Source: UWMA-0277 sp965183885 (GTDB lineage: Bacteria > Bacteroidota > Bacteroidia > Flavobacteriales > BACL11). From it: a stretch of DNA of 64,000 nucleotides. A model generated the notes under the pieces. The model searched no databases, had not been told where the DNA came from, and saw nothing but the letters and a program-made list of their open reading frames with translations. Below are positions 1-9,175 of the stretch, piece after piece (the first letter of the stretch is position 1; the number at the start of each line of letters is the position of its first letter). The position numbers and the translations under genes were made by a program. The DNA lies in the NCBI GenBank assembly GCA_965183885.1, contig OZ238992.1:310001-374000 (forward strand). The letters run 5' to 3'.

Positions 1-11
1 TAATAATGCGG

Positions 12-19
12 CAAATATA
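12..19 (-). promoter_or_regulatory. Candidate -7 promoter box pointing out of the window
   Basis: On the minus strand this reads TATATTTG, a full match to the Bacteroidota -7 element TAnnTTTG. The same string, in the same GGCAAATATAAG context on the plus strand, lies upstream of secDF. It would drive a minus-strand gene to the left of the window. The rest of the first 123 bases shows no gene. Confidence 0.4.
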
Positions 20-123
20 AGTTAAAAACAAGAATGATTTACAAAACAAGGGCATCCTTCAATAAAGGATTTATCAACAAATTGTTAAAGCAATAAATAA
101 CAAATAAAAAAGAGAAACACCAG

Positions 124-1080
124 CTAATAGATTGAAAAGTAGAGGTATGAAAAATATATAACTAATAACAAAGCGCCTTCAATTCTTGTAACTTTTCGCT
201 TAGAAAAAATATAAATTAGAATACCAAGTAAAAAAGTGATTGCAATCATCCATAAAAAATCAAAAGAAAGGATTGCTGCATCAGCAATAGCAACTTCTTT
301 TACTGTAGCAGTAATACCAAGCACAGCAAGTATATTAAAGATATTAGAGCCTATTAAATTCCCTACAGCTAAATTATCTTCTTTTTTAAGTGCTGCAATA
401 ATTGAAGTTGCTAATTCAGGAATACTCGTTCCTATTGCAACCACTGTAACAGCAATTATTCTATCCGATATATCAAACTTTTTTGCCAATGCTATAGTAC
501 CATCAACTAGATAATCTGCTCCAAACTTCAACAATAAAACCCCTATAATTAAATAAATTACACTCTTATAAAAAGGGTCATGAGCTGCTTCCTCTAACAA
601 TTCATCTTCATCAACTGCTGCCTTTAAATTATCTTTTCTCGACTTACGTATTAAAAGCCAAGCAAATGAAAGTAATAACAGGATAAAGAAAATACCTATA
701 GACTGAGTAATTCCATTAAAATAATAAAGCGCCCCTCCAAAAATTAATGACGAAACCAATAACATTGGATAATTTAAAGTAGTAGTTTGCTTTGAGATAT
801 TAATTTGAAAAATTAAAGCTGTAACCCCAAGTACCAGGGTAATATTAGCAATATTGGAACCTATAACATTACCTAAAGCAATATTACTACTCCCACCAAA
901 CATTGCTTGCAAGCTCACAAATAACTCAGGAGCTGAAGTTGCAAATGAAACAACAGTCATCCCTACTACTAAAGTAGAAATTCGCATTTTTAAAGCTAAA
1001 GAAACTGAACCTCTAACTAATAATTCTCCTCCAAAAAAGAGCAAAACTAAACCTAATATTAAAAAGAAAACTGGCAGCAT
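124..1080 (-). CDS. Calcium/sodium antiporter, CaCA family (YrbG-like)
   Basis: An inner-membrane exchanger of the Ca2+/cation antiporter superfamily, expected to move Ca2+ against Na+ (or K+). The protein has 318 residues and about ten hydrophobic segments. It shows the two inverted alpha repeats that form the ion pathway. Repeat one, near residues 30-75, contains FATSAPEL and GNVIGSNIANI. Repeat two, near residues 205-250, contains GTSIPEL and GNLIGSNIFNI. The acidic residue in each SxPEL motif is the ion ligand in the family. An acidic loop (DEDELLEEAAHD) separates the two halves. The start codon overlaps the tatA stop by one base, so it is probably co-transcribed with tatA. The exact ion specificity is not readable. 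Confidence 0.9.
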   Translation of the reverse strand: MLPVFFLILGLVLLFFGGELLVRGSVSLALKMRISTLVVGMTVVSFATSAPELFVSLQAMFGGSSNIALGNVIGSNIANITLVLGVTALIFQINISKQTTTLNYPMLLVSSLIFGGALYYFNGITQSIGIFFILLLLSFAWLLIRKSRKDNLKAAVDEDELLEEAAHDPFYKSVIYLIIGVLLLKFGADYLVDGTIALAKKFDISDRIIAVTVVAIGTSIPELATSIIAALKKEDNLAVGNLIGSNIFNILAVLGITATVKEVAIADAAILSFDFLWMIAITFLLGILIYIFSKRKVTRIEGALLLVIYFSYLYFSIY

Positions 1081-1280
1081 TATTTTGTTATATCAAAATC
1101 ATCTTTTATACTTGTAGCACTATCCCTAATTTCTTTTTTAATATCATTCGAAGCATCTTTCACTTCACGCATTGCTTTTCCTAGACCTTTAGCAAGTTCT
1201 GGGATTTTTTTAGAGCCAAAGAAAATAACTATAAATAATAAAACAACAATAATTTCTGGACCTCCTATAAATAATAACAT
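1080..1280 (-). CDS. tatA: Sec-independent protein translocase component TatA/Hcf106 family
   Basis: A small TatA-type protein of the twin-arginine export pathway. From the chosen start it has 66 residues: a short N-terminal transmembrane helix (PEIIVVLLFIVIFFG), the hinge SKKIPELAKGLGKAMRE, and an amphipathic charged helix. The hinge FGxKKIPELAxGLG is the family signature. An upstream ATG at 1307 is rejected because it lies inside the secDF terminator hairpin and would put a non-family segment before the membrane helix. The ATG at 1280 sits 4 nt after a TATTTTTG promoter box. No tatC is present in the window. It is followed directly by the antiporter gene (1-nt overlap). Confidence 0.9.
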   Translation of the reverse strand: MLLFIGGPEIIVVLLFIVIFFGSKKIPELAKGLGKAMREVKDASNDIKKEIRDSATSIKDDFDITK

Positions 1281-1284
1281 ATGG

Positions 1285-1292
1285 CAAAAATA
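1285..1292 (-). promoter_or_regulatory. -7 promoter box for tatA
   Basis: The minus strand reads TATTTTTG, matching TAnnTTTG. It begins just after the secDF terminator and ends 4 nt before the tatA ATG. Transcription would therefore begin at or next to the start codon, giving a leaderless or nearly leaderless mRNA. Confidence 0.5.
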
Positions 1293-1293
1293 A

Positions 1294-1320
1294 AAAAGCC
1301 CTCTCAATGAAAGGGCTTTT
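1294..1320 (-). terminator. Rho-independent terminator of secDF
   Basis: Perfect 9-bp stem AAAAGCCCT / AGGGCTTTT with a 9-nt loop, followed on the minus strand by a T-rich tract. It lies 20 nt after the secDF stop codon. Confidence 0.85.
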
Positions 1321-1340
1321 TAATTAAAATTATAAACTAA

Positions 1341-4300
1341 TTATTTTCTTTTTGACTTTTCTTCTTTCTTTTTAATTGTATCCAACATAATAGGAGATGC
1401 TACAAATAATGAAGAGTAAGTACCTACTACAACCCCTACCATTAACGCAAACATAAACCCTCTAATAACTTCACCTCCAAAAATGAATATTATTAACAAT
1501 ACAAAGAATGTTGTTAAAGAGGTATTAATTGTTCTACTTAAAGTACTATTTAAAGCTCCATTAATCAATTCATATACTTCTTTCTTCTTATTATTATTCA
1601 TGTACTCTCTAACACGGTCAAATACTACCACTGTATCATTAAGTGAATATCCAATAATAGTAAGTATCGCTGCAATAAAAGCCTGATCTATTTCTAATGA
1701 GAATGGCAGAATACCATAAAACACAGAGAAAATTGAAAGAACGATTAATACATCGTGGAATACAGCAGCAACAGCACCTAAACTAAATTGCCATTTTCTA
1801 AATCTAATTAAGATATACAAGAAAATAACTAATAATGAGAAGAATACAGACCATACAGCTGCATCTTTAATATCATCTGCAATTGTAGGACCAACTTTCT
1901 GTGAACTCATAATCTCATACTGAAACCCTGTAGTAGCTAAACCTTCTGATAGTTTTGATTCAACAATCTCATCAGTAGTTATTTCAGCATTTTCAATCAT
2001 AAATGAAGTTGTAATCTTAACTTGATTATCATCTCCAAAAGTTTTAACCTGTGGTGTATATTTTAAACCATCAGCATCAACAAATACATCAGCTAAAGAA
2101 GACCTTAACATTTCATTATCTACTGAGTCATCAAAACGCACAACATAAGTTCTTCCTCCAACAAAATCAACTCCATAATTTAAACCTTTAGTTACTAAAG
2201 AGCCAACACCTAAAATAATAATGATAGATGATAATACATAAAATCTCTTACGCTTACCAATAAAATCTATATTGATATTTTTAAACGCCCCATCAGTTAA
2301 CTTAGTAGCAAAAGCAATATTCTTCCCTTTATTTAATTGTGCTGAAATCACTAATCTTGTAATAAAGATTGCAGCAAAAAGAGATGTTAAGATACCTATT
2401 ACTAAAGTAGTTGCAAAACCTTTAATTGGCCCTGTACCAAATACATATAAAATAATACCTGTAAGCAATGTAGTAACATTTGCATCAATAATAGAACTAT
2501 AAGCACTATTATACCCATCTGTAACTGCTAAACGCAAACCTTTACCATTCTTAAGTTCTTCACGAATACGCTCATAGATAAGTACATTAGCATCAACCGA
2601 CATACCAATAGTTAAAATAATACCTGCAATACCAGGCAAAGTAAGTACTGCTCCTAATGAAGATAACACTCCAAAAATAAAGAATACGTTAGCTAATAAA
2701 GCTACATTAGATACTAAACCTGCACCACTATAGTAAAACACCATATATGCCAATACTAAAAGCAAAGCAAACATAAATGATGTTAATCCAGAACTAATAG
2801 CCTCTTCTCCTAATGAAGGACCAACAATAGCCTCCTCAATAATACGAGCTGGAGCAGGCAATTTACCTGACTTTAAAATGTTTGCTAAATCTTTTGCTTC
2901 ATTTACCGAAAAATCTCCTGTAATAGAAGAACGACCTCCAGCAATTTCAGCTTGTACAGTTGGATAAGAGTATACATAACCATCCAAAACAATAGCAACT
3001 GATTTACTAATATTTTCAGCTGTTAATCTTTTCCATTGTTTTGCTCCTTCAGCATTCATTGTCATTGATACTTCAGCAGCTGAGGCATACTGTCCAAAAG
3101 TTTGAACTGCATCCGTCACAACATCTCCTTCCATAGCTGACTTACCATTTCTATCAGATTTTAAAGCTACTAATTGAACAAATTTTCCATCAGGATCATA
3201 AGGTTTAACAGTATAAGCAAATTTAACATCAATTGGTAAGTATTTCTTAACAGCAGGATCTTTTAGATAAACATTTAAAGCCGCAGTATCTTTAACAGCA
3301 CAGAAACCTACAACAGGACCTTCATTTAATTGGTTTTGTTGATCAACATTAGGGTATAGTAAAGCATATAAAGGGTTTTCTGCTGCAAACTCTTCAAAAC
3401 TTAAAGTATTAGTTGTATCAGCAGCAGTTGTATCAGCCTCAATCTCTGCTAATAAATCAGCAGCTTCTTTATCTTCTTCTGATTCAATCACCTTCTCTTC
3501 TACTACTTCAACTACCTCCTCTGTTACAGACTCTTCACCTTCAACAACTTCTTCTACCGCTTCAATTGTTTCTCTTAAGTAAGTATTTGCCGACTCTAAA
3601 CCTTGAAAAACTTCTCTATAATCATATGTTTCCCAGAACTCTAACTGTGCAGTTGATTGTAATAATTTTCTAGCACGCTCAGGATCTTTAATTCCTGGAA
3701 GTTCAACTAAAATTCTACCTGCAGTCTCTAACCTTTGAATATTTGGCTGTGTTACCCCAAAACGGTCAATTCTACTTCTTAAAATATTAAAAGAACGAGA
3801 AATAGCATCTTCAACCTCAACCTTTAATACTTCAATTACTTCTTGATTTGTAGAAGAGAACTGCACTTTATCTCTTAAATCAGGAGTAGAAAAAATTGCA
3901 GATAAACCTGCATTAGCTGCTGGAGCTAACTTTTCATATTCTATTCCAAAAAGAGTAACAAAATCTTCTTGACTATCCTCCTGAGCTTTTAATGTATTTG
4001 CAACTGCCGCGCTAAACACCTCATCCTTACTGTTATTAGACAATGCCTTTACAACATCAACTACCATTACCTCTAAAGTAACATTCATCCCACCTTTAAG
4101 GTCAAGCCCTAAATTAAGCTCTCTTTGCTTACACTCAGCATAAGTATAAGAAGTTAGCAAAATATCATATACTGGCTCACTGTTAATGGAGTCTAAATAA
4201 AACTTCTCTTTAACTTCTCTTTCCCCCTCATCAAATTCTTGAGCATATGCTACTGCATCATCCTCTACACCACCTGCAATCCAAGTAAACGATAGTTGGT

Positions 4301-4358
4301 ACAAACACACTATAGCGAATACGACTGCGAAAATTCTAATAAAATTTCTATTTTGCAT
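1341..4358 (-). CDS. secDF: Protein translocase subunits SecD and SecF fused in one chain
   Basis: An accessory subunit of the Sec translocon that uses the proton or sodium motive force to help draw proteins across the inner membrane. The 1005-residue chain carries SecD (about residues 1-640) followed by SecF (about 680-1000). SecD shows the N-terminal helix, the P1 signature LGLDLKGGMNVTLEV and the transmembrane motif GMSVDANVLIYERIREE. SecF shows VDFVGGRTYVVRF and IIGYSLNDTVVVFDRVRE. The fused form is usual in Bacteroidota. An acidic, low-complexity insert rich in E, V and T lies in the periplasmic region near residues 250-310. It is a single gene with its own promoter box and terminator. 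Identity is certain; only the role of the acidic insert is unknown. Confidence 0.97.
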   Translation of the reverse strand: MQNRNFIRIFAVVFAIVCLYQLSFTWIAGGVEDDAVAYAQEFDEGEREVKEKFYLDSINSEPVYDILLTSYTYAECKQRELNLGLDLKGGMNVTLEVMVVDVVKALSNNSKDEVFSAAVANTLKAQEDSQEDFVTLFGIEYEKLAPAANAGLSAIFSTPDLRDKVQFSSTNQEVIEVLKVEVEDAISRSFNILRSRIDRFGVTQPNIQRLETAGRILVELPGIKDPERARKLLQSTAQLEFWETYDYREVFQGLESANTYLRETIEAVEEVVEGEESVTEEVVEVVEEKVIESEEDKEAADLLAEIEADTTAADTTNTLSFEEFAAENPLYALLYPNVDQQNQLNEGPVVGFCAVKDTAALNVYLKDPAVKKYLPIDVKFAYTVKPYDPDGKFVQLVALKSDRNGKSAMEGDVVTDAVQTFGQYASAAEVSMTMNAEGAKQWKRLTAENISKSVAIVLDGYVYSYPTVQAEIAGGRSSITGDFSVNEAKDLANILKSGKLPAPARIIEEAIVGPSLGEEAISSGLTSFMFALLLVLAYMVFYYSGAGLVSNVALLANVFFIFGVLSSLGAVLTLPGIAGIILTIGMSVDANVLIYERIREELKNGKGLRLAVTDGYNSAYSSIIDANVTTLLTGIILYVFGTGPIKGFATTLVIGILTSLFAAIFITRLVISAQLNKGKNIAFATKLTDGAFKNINIDFIGKRKRFYVLSSIIIILGVGSLVTKGLNYGVDFVGGRTYVVRFDDSVDNEMLRSSLADVFVDADGLKYTPQVKTFGDDNQVKITTSFMIENAEITTDEIVESKLSEGLATTGFQYEIMSSQKVGPTIADDIKDAAVWSVFFSLLVIFLYILIRFRKWQFSLGAVAAVFHDVLIVLSIFSVFYGILPFSLEIDQAFIAAILTIIGYSLNDTVVVFDRVREYMNNNKKKEVYELINGALNSTLSRTINTSLTTFFVLLIIFIFGGEVIRGFMFALMVGVVVGTYSSLFVASPIMLDTIKKKEEKSKRK

Positions 4359-4392
4359 AATCTTTATTTTTAATCTCGTTTTTTAAAGTCGG

Positions 4393-4400
4393 CAAATATA
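4393..4400 (-). promoter_or_regulatory. -7 promoter box for secDF
   Basis: The minus strand reads TATATTTG, a full TAnnTTTG match, 34 nt upstream of the secDF ATG. No clear -33 TTTG is seen at the usual spacing. Confidence 0.45.
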
Positions 4401-4482
4401 AGCTTTCAAAAGCAAATAACACAATTACAAGGTCGTATAATTTAAACCTTTAATATCAACCTAAAAAAAAACTAAAAATGAG

Positions 4483-4507
4483 TATCTTATTTTGAGTTAA
4501 TAAGATA
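4483..4507. repeat. AT-rich inverted repeat upstream of the VCBS gene
   Basis: Arms TATCTTAT and ATAAGATA (8 bp) are separated by 9 nt, about 60 nt upstream of the ATG at 4567. It could be a weak operator or chance in AT-rich DNA. Confidence 0.3.
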
Positions 4508-4566
4508 ATGCTCTACAAGTAGCTCAACAATCAAAAATATTCCTTTATTTTGTAAAAAAATAATTT

Positions 4567-6738
4567 ATGTCTTTCAAAAACATATTACTTACTCTAGCTC
4601 TTTTTAGTTATATAAATTCTTTTTCACAACTAGAACTAAACAGAGACTCAACTCTAGAAATATCAGAGAATGGAAATCTATTTGAACTTGCAAATGCAGG
4701 AGGAATTAACTCAGGTCAGTTTTCTAATATTGATTTAAATCTAGATGGGATTATGGATCTTATTGTGTTTGATAGAGCAGGAAACAAAATAAACCCTTTC
4801 ATCAATAATAATGGAAATTATAATTATGCTCCAGAATACAGAGCAAACTTTCCTAACATACACGACTGGGTACTATTAGCTGATTATAATTGTGATGGTA
4901 AAAATGATATTTACACCTACTCCTCAGGAGGGATGGCAATTTACGAAAACACTTCAACTACTGAATTAAGCTTTACACTTGTAACTCCATTAGTTTTATC
5001 TAGTAACGGCACAAGCAGTCTTAATATTTACATCAGCCCTGTTGATATTCCTGCAATAGCAGATATTGACTATGATGGAGATCTAGATATCCTAACTTTT
5101 TCAATACTAGGTGGATTTGTTGAATACCACAAAAATATGGCCATAGAGCTTACTGGATCTTGCGATACTGTTGCCTATGTATTTTCAGAAAGTTGTTGGG
5201 GATTGTTTTATGAAGGACTTAACAACTACATACTCAATTGTCCTAATTGCCAATGTCCTCCAGTCATAAGCCCAAATAACAATAGCAAGCAAAAACATGC
5301 TGGATCAACTTTATTAGCTATTGATATTGATAATGATAATGATAAAGATTTAGTACTAGGAGATGTAAGCTACAACAACCTTAACCTGCTTATTAACGGA
5401 GGTGATAATCAGAATGCATTAATGACTGCTGTAGACACTACATTCCCACAAAACTACAACAACACAATAGCTGCCGAAATGCATGTTTTTCCTTCTTCCT
5501 ACTATGTAGACGTAACAAATGACGGTATAAAAGACTTAATAGTCACTACTAATAGCGAAAGTAATTCAGAAAATTTTGAAAGTTGTTGGTTGTATGAGAA
5601 CACGGGGCAAAATACTGCTCCTAACTTTGATTTTCAACAAACAGATTTCCTGCAAAATAAGATGATTGATTTAGGAACATCAGCCTTTCCAGTTTTTTAC
5701 GACTACAACAATGATAGCTTGCTTGACTTAGTTATAGGAAACTATGGATACCATGATGCTTATAACGACCCTATTTCATCTTTAGCACTTTTTGAAAACA
5801 CAGGAACCAAATCAAATCCAGCATACAATTTAATAGATAGAGATTGGCAAAATATATCAAATATTAATTTAAACACTCAACTAGTAATACCTGCACTTAA
5901 CCTAAGTCCTACTTTTGGTGACCTAGATGGAGATGGAGATAAAGACATGATTATTGGAGATGCTGATGGAAAACTACATTATTTCAATAATCAATCAGGT
6001 AATTTTAACATTAGCGCAGCTAATTACAATAATATTGATGTAGGTTATTTTGCACAACCTCAAATTGTTGATGTAAACCGTGACGGATTACTTGACATTA
6101 TTATTGGAGAACAAGATGGAACAATTAACTACTGCCCAAATACTGGAACAGTAACTACTGCTATTTTTGACACTATTATTATTAATTTTGGAGGCATTGA
6201 TGTAGACGACAGCTATATTACAACAGGATACAGTAGCCCTAAACTTATCGATAGCAATGGCATATATCAACTTTTTGTAGGATCATATACAGGAAGTATT
6301 TATCAGTTCACAAATATCGACACTAACTTAAATGGGATATTTACTCCAGTAAATAGTACTATTGCTAATATTTGGGATGGCGGAAAGTGTTCTTTTACTA
6401 TAAGTGATGTAAATGATGATAACGAACCCGACATGATATTAGGAAATGTAGCAGGTGGAATTAGCTTCTTTAGTAGCGACTCTTCCTTTGCTGACACTAC
6501 TACTGTTTACAGTCCTAACTTTAATTCTAGCATAAATATTTATCCTAACCCTACAAGCAATAAGCTAACAGTAAATAGTATTGGCAAAGGAACTATCTAT
6601 ATTAGAGACCTATTAGGAAAGGTTATTCTTAAAGAAAAGAAAAGCACGATAGAGACAACTATTAATACTTCAAAAATTAGTAGCGGAATTTATATTCTTC
6701 AGCTCAACAAAATAAGTAGGAAAATAATTATTGAATAA
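4567..6738 (+). CDS. Secreted FG-GAP/VCBS repeat protein with type A T9SS sorting domain
   Basis: A 723-residue exported protein. A signal peptide (about residues 1-21, ending SFSQ) is followed by many beta-propeller-type repeats of the FG-GAP/VCBS kind. Each has a calcium-binding-like loop, for example DLNLDGIMDLIVF, DYDGDLDILTF, DLDGDGDKDMIIGD, DVNRDGLLDIIIGE and DVNDDNEPDMILGN. The last 75 residues or so form a type A T9SS C-terminal domain (IYPNPTSNKLTV near residue 658; SSGIYILQL near the end). The domain directs export across the outer membrane and surface attachment. The target is unknown; such proteins are usually adhesins or carbohydrate or protein binders. It is a single gene, ending at a strong terminator. 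Confidence 0.88.
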   Translation: MSFKNILLTLALFSYINSFSQLELNRDSTLEISENGNLFELANAGGINSGQFSNIDLNLDGIMDLIVFDRAGNKINPFINNNGNYNYAPEYRANFPNIHDWVLLADYNCDGKNDIYTYSSGGMAIYENTSTTELSFTLVTPLVLSSNGTSSLNIYISPVDIPAIADIDYDGDLDILTFSILGGFVEYHKNMAIELTGSCDTVAYVFSESCWGLFYEGLNNYILNCPNCQCPPVISPNNNSKQKHAGSTLLAIDIDNDNDKDLVLGDVSYNNLNLLINGGDNQNALMTAVDTTFPQNYNNTIAAEMHVFPSSYYVDVTNDGIKDLIVTTNSESNSENFESCWLYENTGQNTAPNFDFQQTDFLQNKMIDLGTSAFPVFYDYNNDSLLDLVIGNYGYHDAYNDPISSLALFENTGTKSNPAYNLIDRDWQNISNINLNTQLVIPALNLSPTFGDLDGDGDKDMIIGDADGKLHYFNNQSGNFNISAANYNNIDVGYFAQPQIVDVNRDGLLDIIIGEQDGTINYCPNTGTVTTAIFDTIIINFGGIDVDDSYITTGYSSPKLIDSNGIYQLFVGSYTGSIYQFTNIDTNLNGIFTPVNSTIANIWDGGKCSFTISDVNDDNEPDMILGNVAGGISFFSSDSSFADTTTVYSPNFNSSINIYPNPTSNKLTVNSIGKGTIYIRDLLGKVILKEKKSTIETTINTSKISSGIYILQLNKISRKIIIE

Positions 6739-6768
6739 AAAAAGGTGGCCATATGGCTACCTTTTTTT
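6737..6768. terminator. Bidirectional terminator between convergent genes
   Basis: A GC-rich stem AGGTGGCC / GGCTACCT (one G-T pair) is flanked by A7 on the left and T7 on the right, so it can end transcription from both directions. It lies between the VCBS gene and the small membrane-protein gene. Confidence 0.85.
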
Positions 6769-6772
6769 ATTA

Positions 6773-7078
6773 TTACTCTTTACTTGGAATAAACAATAAA
6801 TAAATAATAGCCCATGCTGCAAGCCCATACCAGGAACTTCTTCTAAAGTCAGGGTTTTTACTAAACAAGTAAGAAATCAAAACACCTATAAGACCCAATA
6901 AAAACCCCAATAAAAATCCTCCAATCTCAAACTTTTTTACAGCAGCAACCTCATCTTCTACATCTCCACAAACTACTACTTCAGCCTGATAATCCTGTAC
7001 AACTACCGGAAAACTTGCATAAGAAGTGTAACTACTAATTGTTAGTAGTGCAACCATAAATAATACTATTCTTTTCAT
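6773..7078 (-). CDS. Small exported membrane protein, function unknown
   Basis: A 101-residue protein with an N-terminal signal peptide (about 1-22). A short acidic segment (residues 23-47, with a single Cys in VVVCGDVEDE) is followed by two transmembrane segments: a Gly/Leu-rich one (GGFLLGFLLGLIGVLISYLF) and one near the C-terminus (YGLAAWAIIYLLFI). The loop between them (SKNPDFRRSSWYG) is positively charged. I recognise the layout as a small Bacteroidota membrane-protein family but can assign no function. It is divergent from dapD and convergent with the VCBS gene. No clear promoter box is seen. Confidence 0.65.
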   Translation of the reverse strand: MKRIVLFMVALLTISSYTSYASFPVVVQDYQAEVVVCGDVEDEVAAVKKFEIGGFLLGFLLGLIGVLISYLFSKNPDFRRSSWYGLAAWAIIYLLFIPSKE

Positions 7079-7224
7079 ATTTTTTCACTTTAAATAATGC
7101 CTACTCTTACAATTATAGTTTTCAGCTTCCCTATATTTTACCAATATTACAAAAAATAATTTAAACATCAAATACACTTAAAACCATTTTCAAATTAAGG
7201 CATTGTTACATTAATACAATATCA

Positions 7225-7232
7225 TACCTTTG
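7225..7232 (+). promoter_or_regulatory. -7 promoter box of the dapD-miaA operon
   Basis: TACCTTTG is a full match to TAnnTTTG. A TTG lies 19 nt upstream (7203-7205), close to the expected -33 position. The box ends 5 nt before the dapD ATG, so the transcript is probably leaderless. Confidence 0.6.
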
Positions 7233-7237
7233 TCCTT

Positions 7238-8056
7238 ATGAATGAACAATGGAAAGAACAGATAGAAGCAGCTTGGGAAAACCGAGCATTATTACAAGAT
7301 AACTCAACTCAAGAGTGCATACATGCTATTATTGAAGAGATTGATAAAGGGCGCTTACGTACTGCTGAACCAACTAACAATGGATGGAAAGTTAATGACT
7401 GGATTAAAAAAGCAGTTATCCTTTATTTCCCTATCCAGAAAATGGAGACTATAGAAATTGGTCCTTTGGAATTTCATGACAAAATGAAACTAAAAAGTGG
7501 ATATGCTGAACTAGGAGTAAGAGTAGTTCCTCATGCAGTAGCTCGTTATGGAGCCTATTTAGCTTCAGGAGTAATAATGATGCCATCTTATGTAAATATT
7601 GGAGCTTATGTTGACAGCGGAACTATGGTAGACACATGGGCTACAGTAGGAAGCTGTGCTCAAATTGGGAAAAACGTACACCTTTCAGGAGGTGTTGGTA
7701 TTGGTGGTGTTTTAGAACCTGTACAAGCTGCTCCTGTTATCATTGAAGATGATGCATTTATCGGCTCAAGATCCATAGTAGTTGAAGGGGTTAAAATTGA
7801 AAAAGAAGCTGTACTAGGAGCAAATGTTGTACTTACTGCTTCAACTAAAATAATTGACGTTAGTGGTGACACCCCTATTGAGTATAAAGGGGTAGTTCCA
7901 AGCAGATCAGTAGTAATTCCTGGAACTTATAATAAAAAATTTCCCTCAGGAAATTACGGTGTACCTTGTGCTTTAATTATTGGAAAAAGAAAAGAAAGTA
8001 CTGATAAAAAAACATCTTTAAATAACGCTCTTAGAGAGTATAATGTAGCTGTATAA
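7238..8056 (+). CDS. dapD: 2,3,4,5-tetrahydropyridine-2,6-dicarboxylate N-succinyltransferase
   Basis: A cytoplasmic enzyme that transfers succinyl from succinyl-CoA to tetrahydrodipicolinate in the lysine and meso-diaminopimelate pathway. Its 272 residues compare with 274 in the E. coli enzyme. The N-terminal helical domain is followed by a left-handed beta-helix of hexapeptide repeats from about residue 105 (GVIMMPSYVNIGAYVDSGTM, then IGGVLEP). The family motif VGSCAQIGKNVHLSGG is present. It is the first gene of a seven-gene operon; its TAA overlaps the next ATG (TAATG). Confidence 0.97.
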   Translation: MNEQWKEQIEAAWENRALLQDNSTQECIHAIIEEIDKGRLRTAEPTNNGWKVNDWIKKAVILYFPIQKMETIEIGPLEFHDKMKLKSGYAELGVRVVPHAVARYGAYLASGVIMMPSYVNIGAYVDSGTMVDTWATVGSCAQIGKNVHLSGGVGIGGVLEPVQAAPVIIEDDAFIGSRSIVVEGVKIEKEAVLGANVVLTASTKIIDVSGDTPIEYKGVVPSRSVVIPGTYNKKFPSGNYGVPCALIIGKRKESTDKKTSLNNALREYNVAV

Positions 8057-9174
8057 TGAGAATAGGATTTGACGCAAAACGAGCTTTTTTAAATAATACA
8101 GGTTTAGGAAACTATTCCCGTGATACCATTCGTGTTTTAACTCAATTCTATACAGATAATAAATACTTTTTATACACTCCAAAAGAAAAAGAGAATAAAC
8201 GTCTGTCTTTTATAAACGATACAATTACATTTGTTCGTTCACCACAATCTTTAATTAATAGAACTTTAAAATCCTATTGGAGAAGCAAAAGTATAGTAAG
8301 AGATTTATTTCAAAATAAGATAGACATCTACCACGGATTAAGTCATGAATTACCTTTAGGAATAGAAAAAACAAATATTAAATCAGTAGTTACTATTCAC
8401 GATTTAATATTTATTCGTTACCCTCATTTGTTTTCTACCATTGATCGTAAAATATATTACAAGAAATTTAAGTCAGCATGTGAGAGAGCAAATTCAATTA
8501 TTGCAATAAGCGAACAAACAAAACAAGATATTATTGACTTCTTTTTTATACCTGCTGAAAAAATAAAAGTAGTATATCAAGGGTGCAATCAAATATTTCA
8601 AAAAACAATAACAGAGAATAAAAAACAGGAAGTAAGAATAGCAAAAAAATTACCAAATAAATTCCTTCTTTATGTAGGGTCAATAGAGGAACGTAAGAAC
8701 TTACTTACTCTTTTAAAAACTCTTAAAGAGTTACCAAGCCATAAATTGGTGATTATTGGAAACGGAAAAGCTTATAAAATAAAGTGCTTAAGATATATTG
8801 CTAAAAACAATCTATCTGAGAGAGTAACTTTCTTAACAAATCTGGACTTAGAAGAGATGGCTGCTATTTACCAATCAGCAGATATGATGATATACCCTTC
8901 TATATTTGAAGGATTTGGAATACCAATTTTAGAAGCTTTATTTTCCAAGACTCCTGTAATTACTACTAAAGGAGGTTGTTTCTCTGAAGCAGGAGGAAAA
9001 GCATCAAAATATATCAATCCTTTATCTGTTACTGAGATGAAAACAGCAATACTAGATATAGAAAAGGATAGTGATTTAAATAAAAAAATGAAGGAAGAAG
9101 GTTTTAAACACGCTCAAAACTTTACAGATGATAAAATCGCAGCTAACTTAATGAACATTTACACTTCATTATAA
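8056..9174 (+). CDS. Glycosyltransferase family 4
   Basis: A GT-B-fold glycosyltransferase, 372 residues, acting in the cytoplasm or at the inner face of the membrane. The N-terminal half has a glycine-rich acceptor-side motif (NNTGLGNYSRD) and IDIYHGLSHELP. The C-terminal half has VGSIEERKN and the nucleotide-sugar binding motif SIFEGFGIPILEALFSKTPV, with the paired Glu residues of family GT4. The donor and acceptor sugars cannot be read from sequence. Its translation is coupled to dapD by a 1-nt overlap. It is followed by a GT2 gene, so the pair probably builds one lipid- or cell-surface-linked glycan. Confidence 0.9.
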   Translation: MRIGFDAKRAFLNNTGLGNYSRDTIRVLTQFYTDNKYFLYTPKEKENKRLSFINDTITFVRSPQSLINRTLKSYWRSKSIVRDLFQNKIDIYHGLSHELPLGIEKTNIKSVVTIHDLIFIRYPHLFSTIDRKIYYKKFKSACERANSIIAISEQTKQDIIDFFFIPAEKIKVVYQGCNQIFQKTITENKKQEVRIAKKLPNKFLLYVGSIEERKNLLTLLKTLKELPSHKLVIIGNGKAYKIKCLRYIAKNNLSERVTFLTNLDLEEMAAIYQSADMMIYPSIFEGFGIPILEALFSKTPVITTKGGCFSEAGGKASKYINPLSVTEMKTAILDIEKDSDLNKKMKEEGFKHAQNFTDDKIAANLMNIYTSL

Positions 9175-9175
9175 A

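Noticed and set aside
3413..3673. 86-codon plus-strand frame rich in Gln and Leu
   Set aside because: It is the antisense shadow of the acidic insert in secDF and has no coding signature of its own.
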